DNA of 64,000 nucleotides from Paractinoplanes bogorensis (GCF_018829635.1 NZ_JAHKKG010000006.1:124001-188000); one strand, 5' to 3'; shown: positions 55,160 through 63,637, counted from the first letter of the stretch. Made by a program: numbers and translations. The notes: generated by a model from the letters alone, not told the origin.

Positions 55160-55867
55160 ATGCCAGGTCCCCGCCGCCGATCGATCCTGATCTCGCTGCT
55201 GACCGACCACCCACGTCCGCCCGGCGGTCCGCAGAACGAGCTGCGCCGCATCATTCTGGACGGACAGGTCCCGCCCGGCTCCGCCATTCCCGTCGACGCG
55301 GTGGCGGCCGCGTTCGGCGTGAGCCGGATTCCCGTACGGGAAGCGCTGATGACGCTGATCGGGGAGGGGCTGGTCGATCACCGGCTCAACGGCGGCTATC
55401 GCGTCGCCATGATGACCGCACGGGAGTTCGCGGAGATCTATCTGGTGCGCGAGGCGCTGGAGACGGCCGGGTTGCGGGTGGCCGTGGAACGAGCGTGCGC
55501 GGAGGACGACGAGCACGCGAAAGAAGCGCTCGCGGGCCTCGACGAGGCGATCCAGGCGCGTGACGGACGGCTCTACCACCGGGAGAGCCGGCGCTTCCAC
55601 CTGGCGCTGATCCGCCCGTGCCGGTTGCGCCGGCTGCTGCACATGCTCGACCTGGCGTGGAACCAGACCGAACCGCTGCAGCCGATGTCGCACCTGGACG
55701 ACACCTCCCGCGCGATCCTGCACGCCGACCACGCGGGCATGCTGGCCGCGTTCTGCGCCCGCGACACCGACGCGCTGATCGCCGTCTTCGGGTCGCACCA
55801 CCACCGGCTGCAGGCGGCGATCGGTGACCTGCCGCAGGACACGGGTCTCTTCCGCCCGGAGCGTTAG
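55160..55867 (+). CDS. GntR-family regulator (FadR-like FCD domain)
   Basis: A 235-residue regulator. The winged helix (about residues 20-80) includes ELRRIILDGQVPPGSAIPVD, FGVSRIPVREALMTLIGEGL and VDHRLNGGYRV. The helical FCD effector domain (about 88-225) carries metal-ligand-type residues in REFAEIYLVREALE and in HADHAGMLAAF. It probably follows the cysteine hydrolase transcriptionally and may sense its substrate. The stop overlaps the stop of the convergent histidine kinase gene by three bases. Confidence 0.85.
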   Translation: MPGPRRRSILISLLTDHPRPPGGPQNELRRIILDGQVPPGSAIPVDAVAAAFGVSRIPVREALMTLIGEGLVDHRLNGGYRVAMMTAREFAEIYLVREALETAGLRVAVERACAEDDEHAKEALAGLDEAIQARDGRLYHRESRRFHLALIRPCRLRRLLHMLDLAWNQTEPLQPMSHLDDTSRAILHADHAGMLAAFCARDTDALIAVFGSHHHRLQAAIGDLPQDTGLFRPER

Positions 55868-57279
55868 GCCACGCCAGGGAGTTCGACCGTGGCGTGCAGG
55901 CCGCCGCCGGGTGCCGGGTCGAGCGTCAGGGTGCCGCCGGACGCCTCGGTCAGGGCGGCCGCGATCGACAGGCCCAGGCCGTGGCCCTCGTGGTTCTGGG
56001 TGCCGCTGGCCCGCCAGAAACGCTCGGTGGCCCGGGGCCGCGCGGCCGCGTCCAGGCCGGGGCCGTCGTCGACGACGTGGACCTGCGGCCGGGGACCGTC
56101 GGTGACCCGTACCGTCACCGTGCGGGCGCCGAACTTCAGGGCGTTGTCGATCAGCGCGTCGAGCACCTGGCCGAGCCCCGAGACGACGCTGCGCACCGGT
56201 GCCGACGGCACGTCCGCGTCCAGCGTCAGCGTGATCTCGCGGGCGCCGGCCAGGGGCAGCCAGCCGTCCACACGGGCGCGGGCCACGTCGACCGCGTCGA
56301 CCGTCTCGACCGGGTCGTCGTCGCGTTCGACCCGGGCCAGGGCCAGCAGGCCCTCGAGCATCTTGCGCAGCCGTTCGACCTCTTCGACGGCGAGCCGGTG
56401 GTTGGTGCGGCCCTCGTCGGTCAGCGGCTCGTCCTCCAGCGACTCCATCCGCAGCAGCAGCGCGGTCAGCGGGTTGCGCATCTGATGGCTGGCCTGGGCC
56501 ACGAACGCGCGCTGCCGGGTCAGCGCCTCGGTGACGGTGTCGGCCATGTGGTTGAACACCCGCACCAGGTGCCGCAACTCGGGCGGCCCGGCGTCACCCG
56601 GCACCCGGACCGTGTAGCCGCCGGCCGCGATCTCCTGGGCGGCGGTGTCGAGCCGGCCGACCGGGCGCAGGGTCCACTGGGCCAGCCGCCAGGCCGCGAA
56701 CGCGCACAGCGCCAGCGGCACCATGGCCAGCGCGGCCAGGATCATCCAGTCGCGCCAGGTGTCGTTGCGCAGGTCGCCGGTGGGGGAGACGGTGACGACG
56801 GCGCCGCTGATCTCGCCGCCGGAGCCGACCGGGGCGGCCACCACCAGCCACTGCGGGCCCCACGGCCAGATGCGGGTGTCGAGGCCGACCTGCTCGCCGG
56901 CCAGGGCCCGCCGGGTCGCGTCGCCGATGTCGGGGACCTCGGCGCCGACCGGGGGCGGCATGGTGGCGTCGAGCGCCTGTGAGCCGAAGAACCGGAACGT
57001 CGGGTCGGAGGTGACCACCACCCGGCGGTCGGCGTCGATCACCGCGCCGTGGATGCCGTGCACCTGCTCGTAGCGGGTCAGGGCGGCCCGCAGCGCCGCC
57101 GACTCCTCGGTCCGCAGCGCCGGTTCGGCCAGCTTGGCCAGGTAGGTCACGTCGGACAGCCGGTCCGAGGCCAGGTGCTGGCTGTTGTGGTCGACCGAGA
57201 TGGTCACCAGCGGGACGGCCAGGCTCACGAGCACGGCCAGCAGCAGGGCGCCGTAGCTGAGCACGAGTTGCCGGCGCAT
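55864..57279 (-). CDS. membrane sensor histidine kinase
   Basis: A 471-residue kinase. The first helix is residues 7-28 (LSYGALLLAVLVSLAVPL), the extracytoplasmic sensor about 29-175, and the second helix about 180-202 (WMILAALAMVPLALCAF). HAMP is at about 203-255. The phospho-His is in FVAQASHQMRNPLTALL (about 257-273). The N box is LIDNALKFGARTV, with VVDDGPGLD and HGLGLSIAAALTEASGG completing the ATP lid. ATG at 57279 is three bases after the regulator gene. It is the partner of the response regulator and a candidate sensor for the divergent peptide cluster. Confidence 0.9.
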   Translation of the reverse strand: MRRQLVLSYGALLLAVLVSLAVPLVTISVDHNSQHLASDRLSDVTYLAKLAEPALRTEESAALRAALTRYEQVHGIHGAVIDADRRVVVTSDPTFRFFGSQALDATMPPPVGAEVPDIGDATRRALAGEQVGLDTRIWPWGPQWLVVAAPVGSGGEISGAVVTVSPTGDLRNDTWRDWMILAALAMVPLALCAFAAWRLAQWTLRPVGRLDTAAQEIAAGGYTVRVPGDAGPPELRHLVRVFNHMADTVTEALTRQRAFVAQASHQMRNPLTALLLRMESLEDEPLTDEGRTNHRLAVEEVERLRKMLEGLLALARVERDDDPVETVDAVDVARARVDGWLPLAGAREITLTLDADVPSAPVRSVVSGLGQVLDALIDNALKFGARTVTVRVTDGPRPQVHVVDDGPGLDAAARPRATERFWRASGTQNHEGHGLGLSIAAALTEASGGTLTLDPAPGGGLHATVELPGVA

Positions 57280-57282
57280 CGC

Positions 57283-57939
57283 CTAGCCGGTCTGCAACTG
57301 GTAGCCGATGCCGCGGACGGTGCGCACCAGCCGGGAGTCGCCCAGCTTGGCCCGCAGCGCCGCGACGTGGACCTCGAGGGTGCGCTCGCCGGCGTCGGTC
57401 GTGTTCCAGACCGCCAGCAGCAGGTCGTTGCGTGACACCGCGGCCCCGGGCCGGCGGGCCAGGGTCACCAGGATGTCGAACTCCTTGCGGGTCAGGGCGA
57501 TCGGCTTGTCGTCGACGGTGACCTCGCGCGACGTCATGTCGATGTGGACCGGGCCGGCCTCGATGCGCTCGCCGGCGACGGCGGCCCGGCCGACCCGGCG
57601 CATCACCGCGTCGATGCGGGCCTGCAGCTCGGCCATCGAGAACGGCTTGACCAGATAGTCGTCGGCGCCGGTGCGCAGCCCGACGACCCGGTCGCGTTCC
57701 TCGCCGCGGGCCGACACCACGATGATCGAGACCTCGGGGGAACGCTGACGCAGCGCGCGGCAGACGTCGAGGCCGTCGCCGTCGGGTAGTCCCATGTCGA
57801 GCAGCACCAGGTCGACGGTGTCGGCGGCCAGTGCCTCGGCCACCGTGGTCGCGCAGGTCACCGTGTAGTTGCGGCGCCGCAACGAGCCCACCAGCGCGGC
57901 GGCCACCCGGATGTCGTCCTCGACCAGCAGCACTCGCAT
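57283..57939 (-). CDS. OmpR-family response regulator
   Basis: A 218-residue regulator. In the receiver domain the acidic pair is in LLVEDDIRV, the phospho-acceptor is in LVLLDMGLPDGDGLD (about residue 51), Ser in VVSARGEE and Lys in DDYLVKPFSM. The winged-helix domain (about 125-215) ends HVAALRAKLGD, then LVRTVRGIGYQL. ATG 57939 is preceded by TATTGT seven bases upstream on the minus strand, suggesting a leaderless start. Paired direct repeats lie about 39-57 bases upstream, an activator position for autoregulation. Confidence 0.9.
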   Translation of the reverse strand: MRVLLVEDDIRVAAALVGSLRRRNYTVTCATTVAEALAADTVDLVLLDMGLPDGDGLDVCRALRQRSPEVSIIVVSARGEERDRVVGLRTGADDYLVKPFSMAELQARIDAVMRRVGRAAVAGERIEAGPVHIDMTSREVTVDDKPIALTRKEFDILVTLARRPGAAVSRNDLLLAVWNTTDAGERTLEVHVAALRAKLGDSRLVRTVRGIGYQLQTG

Positions 57940-57977
57940 CGCTCCGACAATAGCCTGCCGGGCCACCGGTCGCTGGC

Positions 57978-57996
57978 CTCAAGAAAATCTCAAGAA
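57978..57996. promoter_or_regulatory. OmpR-type direct repeats between the two-component genes and the peptide operon
   Basis: CTCAAGAA occurs at 57978-57985 and 57989-57996, an 11-base period, which is the classic spacing for tandem binding of OmpR/PhoB-type dimers. They lie 39-57 bases upstream of the regulator start and about 140 bases upstream of the first precursor gene. A TAGCTT box at 58032-58037 is a possible -10 for the peptide operon. Confidence 0.55.
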
Positions 57997-58134
57997 TCGC
58001 CGCTCCATCGAAACGCACCGTTCCCGCTGAGTAGCTTTTTCTCAGACATGACATCCACGGGGGACAGTCATTCGAATCCCGTGAAATGACAGGTCGAGCT
58101 ATTCCGACGACTTATTTCGGAGGGAGGAAAAGAC

Positions 58135-58335
58135 ATGCTGATGCAGAAGGTGAACGCGCAGCCGACCCTGCGGGGCTCGCTGCAGGCCGGCGCTCCGGTG
58201 ACCGGAATCGCCCCCGTCATGGCCACCCCGGCTCTCATCGCGACCCCGGTCATCGCCAAGGCGGCCGGCGCGATCGTGGGTGCGGGTGCCGTGGCCGGTG
58301 CGGCCTACGTCGCGTACAAGACCGCCGGCGGCTGA
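58135..58335 (+). CDS. putative precursor peptide 1 of an SDP/RiPP-like system
   Basis: A 66-residue peptide with ATG at 58135, seven bases after GGGAGG. It begins MLMQKVNAQPTLRG and has APVMATPA at residues 26-33. The remaining 33 residues are almost only Ala, Gly, Val, Ile and Pro, ending YKTAGG. KVNA and APVMATPA are shared with the second peptide, which suggests a common leader or recognition segment and a hydrophobic core. It has no cysteine. There is no classical Sec signal with a clear charged N-region. The gene heads the operon, as expected for a bacteriocin precursor. Confidence 0.7.
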   Translation: MLMQKVNAQPTLRGSLQAGAPVTGIAPVMATPALIATPVIAKAAGAIVGAGAVAGAAYVAYKTAGG

Positions 58336-58349
58336 TCGGCGGGTGCAGA

Positions 58350-58386
58350 CGGTTCCGGCAGGTCGTGAAGGTACCTGCCGGAACCG
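58350..58386 (+). terminator. hairpin between the two precursor genes
   Basis: CGGTTCCGGCAGGT (58350-58363) pairs perfectly with ACCTGCCGGAACCG (58373-58386) around a nine-base loop. There is no U-tract. It probably attenuates or stabilises the transcript, so the first peptide would be made in excess over downstream genes. Confidence 0.65.
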
Positions 58387-58423
58387 CCCTCCCACATCCG
58401 AGATTACACACTGGAGGAAGCAC

Positions 58424-58603
58424 ATGTCCGTGCTCATCGACAAGGTGAACGCCGGCGTGGGCCAGGCGGCCGACGGTTCCGTCGCGCCGGTCATGGCCAC
58501 CCCGGCCGCCTTCGTGGCCGGCGTCGTGGCGGGCGCCAAGGCGTCCGCCATTCTCGTCTGCGCCGCCGGTATCGGCGCCGCGGTCGCGAACGCCCAGAAG
58601 TAA
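58424..58603 (+). CDS. putative precursor peptide 2 of an SDP/RiPP-like system
   Basis: A 59-residue peptide with ATG at 58424, six bases after GGAGG. It begins MSVLIDKVNAGVGQAADG, then APVMATPA (residues 21-28) and a hydrophobic Ala/Gly/Val-rich core with a single Cys46 (ILVCAAG), ending ANAQK. The shared KVNA and APVMATPA segments mark it as a paralogue of the first peptide, while the cores differ. Such a pair could be a two-peptide toxin, a toxin plus signal, or alternative substrates of one maturation machine. Confidence 0.7.
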   Translation: MSVLIDKVNAGVGQAADGSVAPVMATPAAFVAGVVAGAKASAILVCAAGIGAAVANAQK

Positions 58604-58674
58604 GAGAACCGGTCGCGGCGGGCTTCGACCCCCAGAGAGGTCCGCCGCGATTCCTACGCGATCAGGAACGGCCC

Positions 58675-59511
58675 ATGCTGCAGATCATCCGCGGCGTCGT
58701 CAGATCGGCGTTCGCCCAGCCCCTGTCCACCGCCGAGCGCCTGTCCGCGGCCACCCACCTGCTGTCCAGCCTGGAATATCTGGTGCGGCGCAGCGACCGG
58801 GAGCCGGGCGGGCTCAACGACTGGACCCACACCCGGGCCCAGGTGCCGGCCAAGTCGAAGGCCGTCCAGGCGGTCCGTGACTTCGTCGCCCGCGAGCCGG
58901 TCACCCAGGCCCTGCACGCGACCCGCGCCGCCGCCGCGATCGTGCTCATCGCGCCGGCCCGCAACAACACGGTGCGGCTGCTGGCCAACGCCTATCTGGC
59001 CGGCACCCAGATTCTGATCTATCCCCGGCACCTGTTCGGCACCGACGGCTCCGACCAGGTCTCGTTCCTGGTGCAGACGGCCGCGGCGCTCGGCCGGGCG
59101 GGTGGTACGGAGGCCACCCGCACGGCGGCGGTGCAGTTCATCGGGGCGCAGACCGCCCTGTCGTACGGGGCGTCCGGCTGGGCCAAGCTGCCCGGCGACG
59201 CCTGGCGGTCGGGGGACGCCCTCGTCAAGATCATGAGAACCCGGACGTACGGCGACGAATGGTTCTTCAATCAGCTCAGCCGCTATCCGGTGGCCTCCCG
59301 TCTGGTCTGCCACGCGGTGCTGGCGATCGAGTGCGGGTTCCCGTTGCTGCTGCTCAGGCGGGGTAAATACATCGAAGCCGGCCTGCTCGTGATGGCCAGC
59401 TTCCACGTCGCCAACGCCCGCTTCATGGGTCTGTCCCGCTTCGCCTGGGCCTTCATGGCGACCTATCCGGCGGTCCGGGCGCTCGCCAAGGGAACCGGAG
59501 CCGGATCATGA
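58675..59511 (+). CDS. HTTM-domain membrane protein, SdpB-like
   Basis: A 278-residue polytopic protein (about five hydrophobic segments). HTTM-type elements are recognisable: RHLFGTDGSDQVSFLVQTAA (about residues 122-141), YGASGWAKLPGDAWRSGDAL and CGFPLLLLRRGKYIEAGLL. HTTM proteins include the SdpB subunit needed to mature the Bacillus SDP toxin and vitamin K-dependent carboxylase relatives. The position right after two precursor-like genes supports an SdpB-like role. ATG at 58675 has AGGAA six bases upstream. Its stop overlaps the hydrolase start (ATGA). The assignment rests on pattern, not a search. Confidence 0.6.
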   Translation: MLQIIRGVVRSAFAQPLSTAERLSAATHLLSSLEYLVRRSDREPGGLNDWTHTRAQVPAKSKAVQAVRDFVAREPVTQALHATRAAAAIVLIAPARNNTVRLLANAYLAGTQILIYPRHLFGTDGSDQVSFLVQTAAALGRAGGTEATRTAAVQFIGAQTALSYGASGWAKLPGDAWRSGDALVKIMRTRTYGDEWFFNQLSRYPVASRLVCHAVLAIECGFPLLLLRRGKYIEAGLLVMASFHVANARFMGLSRFAWAFMATYPAVRALAKGTGAGS

Positions 59512-60497
59512 CAACGCAGACCTTCCCCCGCATGGTCGCCGCCGGTCTGGCCGGGTGCCTGGCCGCCGGGCTCGCCCACCGCGGCTACGCCACCCTGCAG
59601 TCGGTCGGCCGGCACCGCGGCTTCACCCGGCACCGGGTGCGCTGCACCAGCGGCAACATCCTCAACTACCACGTCCGCGAAGGGCTGCCGGGCGCCCCGG
59701 CGATCGTGCTCGAGGCGGGCCTGATGAGCACCTCGGCGTCGTGGCTGCTGCTGGCCGACCACCTCGACCCCGGCCTGACCGTGCTGATCTACGACCGGGC
59801 CGGATACCGCGCCTCGCTGCGCCGCTGCCCCGAGGACTACTCGCTGCAGGAGTCGGTCGACGACCTGGCCCAGGTCATCCGCGACGGCGTCGGGGAGGAC
59901 ACCCCGGTCGTGCTGGCCGGCCACTCGCTGGGCGGCTACCTGGTGCACCGCACCGCGGCCATGATGCCCGACCGGGTCCGCGGCGTGGTGCTGATCGACC
60001 CGACCCACCCGCGTGAGCTGCTGCACTCGCGGGCCCAGCGCGAGGGGTCGCGCAACGTCAATCTGACGATGAAGCTCGGCCCCTGGTCGGTCGTCTTCGG
60101 CGCGGGGCTGCTGATCGACAAGAAGGGCCTGTTCGCCTTTGCCGAGGGCAGCCCCTACTACAAGACCTTGCGGTACGAGGCGTCGACCAGCTCGACGTGG
60201 CGGGCCGCGCGGCGCGAGTGGGACTACTCGTACGCGTTCATGCTCGACGGCGGCCGTCCGCTGGACAAGCTGACCGTGCCGGTCTCGGTGATCGCGGCCG
60301 AGGCCACGGTCGAGCGCACCCCGGAACACCGCGACCTGTACGAGGAGTACGTCGCGTCCGGCACCGGCGGCGACATCGTCACCGTGCCCGGCTCGTCGCA
60401 CCTGTCGCTGATCGGCGGCGTCGACCACGTCCCGGCCACGGCCCGCGCGGTCACAGAGGCGCTCGACGCGGCTCTCTCGATAAAGGATCCGGCATGA
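59508..60497 (+). CDS. alpha/beta hydrolase of the peptide cluster
   Basis: A 329-residue alpha/beta-fold enzyme with a hydrophobic N-terminus (residues 8-25, possible membrane anchor). The oxyanion region is IVLEAGLMSTSASW, the nucleophile elbow is VVLAGHSLGGYLVHR (Ser at about residue 140) and the C-terminal His is in VPGSSHLSLIGG (about 298). It could be a peptidase, esterase or lipase; within the cluster a role in leader removal or lipid release is only inference. Overlaps of four bases on both sides tie it into the operon. Confidence 0.78.
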   Translation: MTTQTFPRMVAAGLAGCLAAGLAHRGYATLQSVGRHRGFTRHRVRCTSGNILNYHVREGLPGAPAIVLEAGLMSTSASWLLLADHLDPGLTVLIYDRAGYRASLRRCPEDYSLQESVDDLAQVIRDGVGEDTPVVLAGHSLGGYLVHRTAAMMPDRVRGVVLIDPTHPRELLHSRAQREGSRNVNLTMKLGPWSVVFGAGLLIDKKGLFAFAEGSPYYKTLRYEASTSSTWRAARREWDYSYAFMLDGGRPLDKLTVPVSVIAAEATVERTPEHRDLYEEYVASGTGGDIVTVPGSSHLSLIGGVDHVPATARAVTEALDAALSIKDPA

Positions 60498-61036
60498 AGA
60501 CGGCCAGCGTGCTGAACAAGGCGATCCCCGCGGTCTTCGCGGCCTGGTTCGTGGCCACGGTGATCAGCCAGCATCCCGACCGCAGCTACGACAAGGCCCG
60601 CGGCCTCGACCGTACGGGTACCGGCATCCTCATCCCCAACTGGCGGTTCTTCGCCCCCAACCCGGCCGTCGAGGACCAGCACTTCCTCTACCGGCTGGCC
60701 AGCGAGGACAAGACCCGGCACAGCGAATGGCGCGAGGTCTACCAGATCGTCCCGCGCAAGATGATCCACGCCTTCTGGTTCCCCGGCCGGCGCATCGAGA
60801 AGGCCGTGTTCGACGCGGCGTCCACTCTGGTCAACAACCCGGGCGCGATGACGCCGCTGCACCAGAAGGCCCGCGAGTCGACGTACCGGCTGATCAACGA
60901 TTTCGTCCGCGGGCGGCTCACTCCCGACCCCGAGTTCCCGCTGTTCCAGGTGATGCTCGTGCGCTACTCGGGCTTCGACCACAGCGAGGATCCCAAGTAC
61001 GACCTGGTCTTCGACTACGAACGGGTGCGGCCATGA
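60494..61036 (+). CDS. SdpA-like small protein of the peptide cluster
   Basis: A 180-residue protein with one N-terminal hydrophobic helix (residues 10-24, AIPAVFAAWFVATVI) and a hydrophilic body starting with NWRFFAPNPAVEDQHFLYRL (about 49-68). The W-x-F-F-x-P-x-P-like pattern after a single helix is what I associate with SdpA-family proteins, which act with SdpB in SDP toxin production. The resemblance is short and unverified. ATG at 60494 overlaps the hydrolase stop, and its stop overlaps the methyltransferase ATG. Confidence 0.55.
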   Translation: MKTASVLNKAIPAVFAAWFVATVISQHPDRSYDKARGLDRTGTGILIPNWRFFAPNPAVEDQHFLYRLASEDKTRHSEWREVYQIVPRKMIHAFWFPGRRIEKAVFDAASTLVNNPGAMTPLHQKARESTYRLINDFVRGRLTPDPEFPLFQVMLVRYSGFDHSEDPKYDLVFDYERVRP

Positions 61037-61749
61037 CTGCTCAGTACGGGGCCGAGGTGGCCTCCGTCTACGACTCGCTGATCGCCCCGGCCATGCCGCT
61101 CGACGAGGAGATCGCGCGCCTGCGCCCGCACCTCGAGGGCAACCGGGTACTCGAGGTCGGCGTCGGCACCGGACGGGTCGCCACTGCGGCCGCCCCGATC
61201 GCGGAGTCGCTCGTCGGCGTGGACAACTCGGCACCCATGCTGGACGCGTTCCGGGCCAAGGGCGTACCGGCCAATGTGGAACTGCTCGAGGCCGACTTCC
61301 TGCGGCCGCTGCCGTTCGGGGCCGAGTTCGCCACCGCGTACTCGACGATGGGCTCGCTGGCCTGCGTCCGTACCCGCGACGAACTGGTGACGGCGCTGAG
61401 CAACATCCGGGCCGTACTGCGGCCCGGGGGAGTGCTGCTGTTCGAGTACTACTCGACCGCCGCCTACCGGCCGCTGGTCGAGGCGGGCACGATCACCGTG
61501 CCCACCCCGCACCACGGCGGCACGAGCACCTTCACCACCACGCTCGACGCGGCCTCGGTGCTCACCATGCACACCCGCGTCGACGCCGAACCGGCCCCGC
61601 CGGTCGCCTTCAGCGAGCACATTCTTTTCATCGAGCGCGACGAGGTCGAGGCCTGCCTGGAAAAGGCCGGATTCGGCGCCGCGCAATTTTATCCAGCCGA
61701 AGGAATGCAGCCGTACGACTGGTATCACGTAAGGAGCGAAGAATGGTGA
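61033..61749 (+). CDS. SAM-dependent methyltransferase of the peptide cluster
   Basis: A 238-residue class I methyltransferase. Motif I is RVLEVGVGTGRVATAAAPIA (about residues 39-58), followed by LVGVDNSAPMLDAF, EADFLRPLPFGAEFATAYS and NIRAVLRPGGVLLFEYYST. The C-terminus ends YDWYHVRSEEW. The substrate may be the peptide or a small molecule; RiPP clusters often carry such enzymes. ATG at 61033 overlaps the preceding stop by four bases. Confidence 0.82.
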   Translation: MTAQYGAEVASVYDSLIAPAMPLDEEIARLRPHLEGNRVLEVGVGTGRVATAAAPIAESLVGVDNSAPMLDAFRAKGVPANVELLEADFLRPLPFGAEFATAYSTMGSLACVRTRDELVTALSNIRAVLRPGGVLLFEYYSTAAYRPLVEAGTITVPTPHHGGTSTFTTTLDAASVLTMHTRVDAEPAPPVAFSEHILFIERDEVEACLEKAGFGAAQFYPAEGMQPYDWYHVRSEEW

Positions 61750-61919
61750 CGACAAGCCGAGTGGTGTGGTTCGCGATCGCATTCGCATTCGCGCTGCCGA
61801 TCATGGCGCTGATGTTCCGGAACGGCGCGGAGGGCCGGCCCAACTGGATCCAGGCCGCGCTGTTCGCGGGGGCGATGGCGCTGATCGTCACGGTCTTCTT
61901 CGGCAAGGGCCGGCGGTGA
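61743..61919 (+). CDS. 58-residue two-helix membrane protein (candidate immunity protein)
   Basis: A short protein with two hydrophobic helices, at residues 8-24 (VWFAIAFAFALPIMALM) and 38-53 (AALFAGAMALIVTVFF), a loop RNGAEGRPNWIQ and a basic end GKGRR. The ATG at 61743 lies seven bases inside the methyltransferase end, and its stop overlaps the ABC gene start, so it is a true member of the operon. Small two-helix proteins between toxin maturation and export genes are often immunity proteins; that is inference here. Confidence 0.7.
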   Translation: MVTTSRVVWFAIAFAFALPIMALMFRNGAEGRPNWIQAALFAGAMALIVTVFFGKGRR

Positions 61920-63637
61920 TCATCGCCGAGGCGGTGCGGCGGCAGCGGCCCCTGATCGGCGCCGGCGTCCTGCTCGGACTGCTCGGCACGGTGGCCATGC
62001 TGCTGCAGCCGGTGCTGATCGGTCACCTGATCAGCACCGTCGCCGCCGGCGAACCGATCACCCGGCCGATCACGTACATCGTCCTGCTCTTCGCGGCCGA
62101 CGCGCTGCTGGCCGCCACCCACCTCTACCTGATCGGCGTCGCGGGCGAGAACATCGTGCTCGACCTGCGCACCACGGTGACCGGCCGGCTGCTGCACGCG
62201 GCCCTGCCCGCCTTCCACCGCCTCGAGCACGGCGACGTCTTCAACCGGACCCTGGCCGACACCTCGCTGGCCCGGATGGCGCTGACCTCCTCGGTGGCCC
62301 AGATGATCACCGCCGGGTTCTCCATGATCGGCTGCATCGCGGTGATGGCCTGGCTCGACTGGCGGCTGCTGCTGGCCGCCCTCGGCTGTCTCGGGGGCGC
62401 CTCGGCGATCGCGTTGCTGCTGGCCAAGGCCGTGCGGGCGGCGGCGACCCAGAACCGCGAGGACACCAGCGCGTACGGCTCCGGGCTGCTGCGCGTGCTC
62501 GGCGCGGCCACCACCGTCAAGGCGTCCCGGGCCGAGCAGCGCGAGGCCGAGCACCTGGCCGGGCTGGCCGGGGCCGCCCGCCGCAGCGGCATCCGGGTCA
62601 CCCGGCTGTCCGCCCTGTTCCTGCCCGCGATCAACGTCGGCACCCAGGTGTCGCTGGCCGTCGTCATCGCCTGGGGCGTCGCCCGCACCACCACCGGCTC
62701 GCTGACCGCGGCCGACCTGACCGCGTTCATCATGTACCTGTTCTACCTGGTCTCCCCGCTGGTGCTGTTCTTCCTCGGGCTGGGCGAGTTCCAGCAGGGC
62801 CGGGCCGCGATCGACCGGGTCAAGGAGCTGGCCGGGATCGAACAGGAACCCACCGGCGGCGCCGCGGCCACGCCCGCGGTGACCGGGGCCCCCGCCGTCG
62901 TCTTCACCGGGGTCAGCTATCGCTACCCGGAGGCCGGCCGGCCCGCGGTCGACGACGTCTCGTTCGCGTTGCCGCCGACCGGGGTGACCGCCGTGGTCGG
63001 CCCGTCCGGCGCCGGCAAGACCACGCTGTTCCAGCTGATCGAGCGGTTCCGCACGCCCGACACGGGGGTGGTGCAGGTGTCCGGCGACGACGGGGCCGGC
63101 CTGCCGCTCACCGAGCTGCGCGGCCGGATCGGGCTGGTCGAGCAGGACGCCCCGCTGATGCGCGGCACGGTGCGCGAGAACCTCACCTACGCCCACCCCG
63201 CGGCCACCGGCGACGAGATCGCCGCCGCCCTGCGCGACGCGCACCTCACCGAGGTCGTCGACGCGCTGCCGAACGGGCTCGACACCGAGCTCGGCGAGGG
63301 CGGCATCGGCCTGTCCGGCGGGCAGAAGCAGCGCCTCGCCATCGCCCGGGCCCTGATCGGCCGGCCCCGCCTGCTGCTGCTCGACGAGGCCACGTCCAAC
63401 CTGGACTCCGACTCGGAGCAGGCCCTGCGCGACGCCGTGGCCACCATCGGCCGGCGCTGTCACGTGCTCACCATCGCGCACCGCATGTCCACCGCGATGG
63501 GCGCCGACGAGATCATCGTGATGGAGGACGGCCGGGTACGGGCCCGTGGCACCCACGCCGAACTGATGGCCACGGACGAGGTCTACGGCCGGCTCGCCGG
63601 TCGCCAGCTCACCCCGGCCGGGGCGGCGGCGCCGTGA
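61916..63637 (+). CDS. ABC exporter, fused membrane and ATPase domains
   Basis: A 573-residue half-transporter of the bacterial exporter type. Six helices lie in residues about 12-295, then a nucleotide-binding domain with Walker A VGPSGAGKTTLFQL (about 359-372), signature LSGGQKQRLAIARAL, Walker B LLLLDEATSNLDSDSEQAL and the H-loop ITIAHRMS-like LTIAHRMST. There is no N-terminal C39 peptidase domain, so leader cleavage must be done elsewhere. GTG at 61916 overlaps the 58-residue gene stop. It most likely exports the mature peptide(s) of this cluster. Confidence 0.9.
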   Translation: MIIAEAVRRQRPLIGAGVLLGLLGTVAMLLQPVLIGHLISTVAAGEPITRPITYIVLLFAADALLAATHLYLIGVAGENIVLDLRTTVTGRLLHAALPAFHRLEHGDVFNRTLADTSLARMALTSSVAQMITAGFSMIGCIAVMAWLDWRLLLAALGCLGGASAIALLLAKAVRAAATQNREDTSAYGSGLLRVLGAATTVKASRAEQREAEHLAGLAGAARRSGIRVTRLSALFLPAINVGTQVSLAVVIAWGVARTTTGSLTAADLTAFIMYLFYLVSPLVLFFLGLGEFQQGRAAIDRVKELAGIEQEPTGGAAATPAVTGAPAVVFTGVSYRYPEAGRPAVDDVSFALPPTGVTAVVGPSGAGKTTLFQLIERFRTPDTGVVQVSGDDGAGLPLTELRGRIGLVEQDAPLMRGTVRENLTYAHPAATGDEIAAALRDAHLTEVVDALPNGLDTELGEGGIGLSGGQKQRLAIARALIGRPRLLLLDEATSNLDSDSEQALRDAVATIGRRCHVLTIAHRMSTAMGADEIIVMEDGRVRARGTHAELMATDEVYGRLAGRQLTPAGAAAP

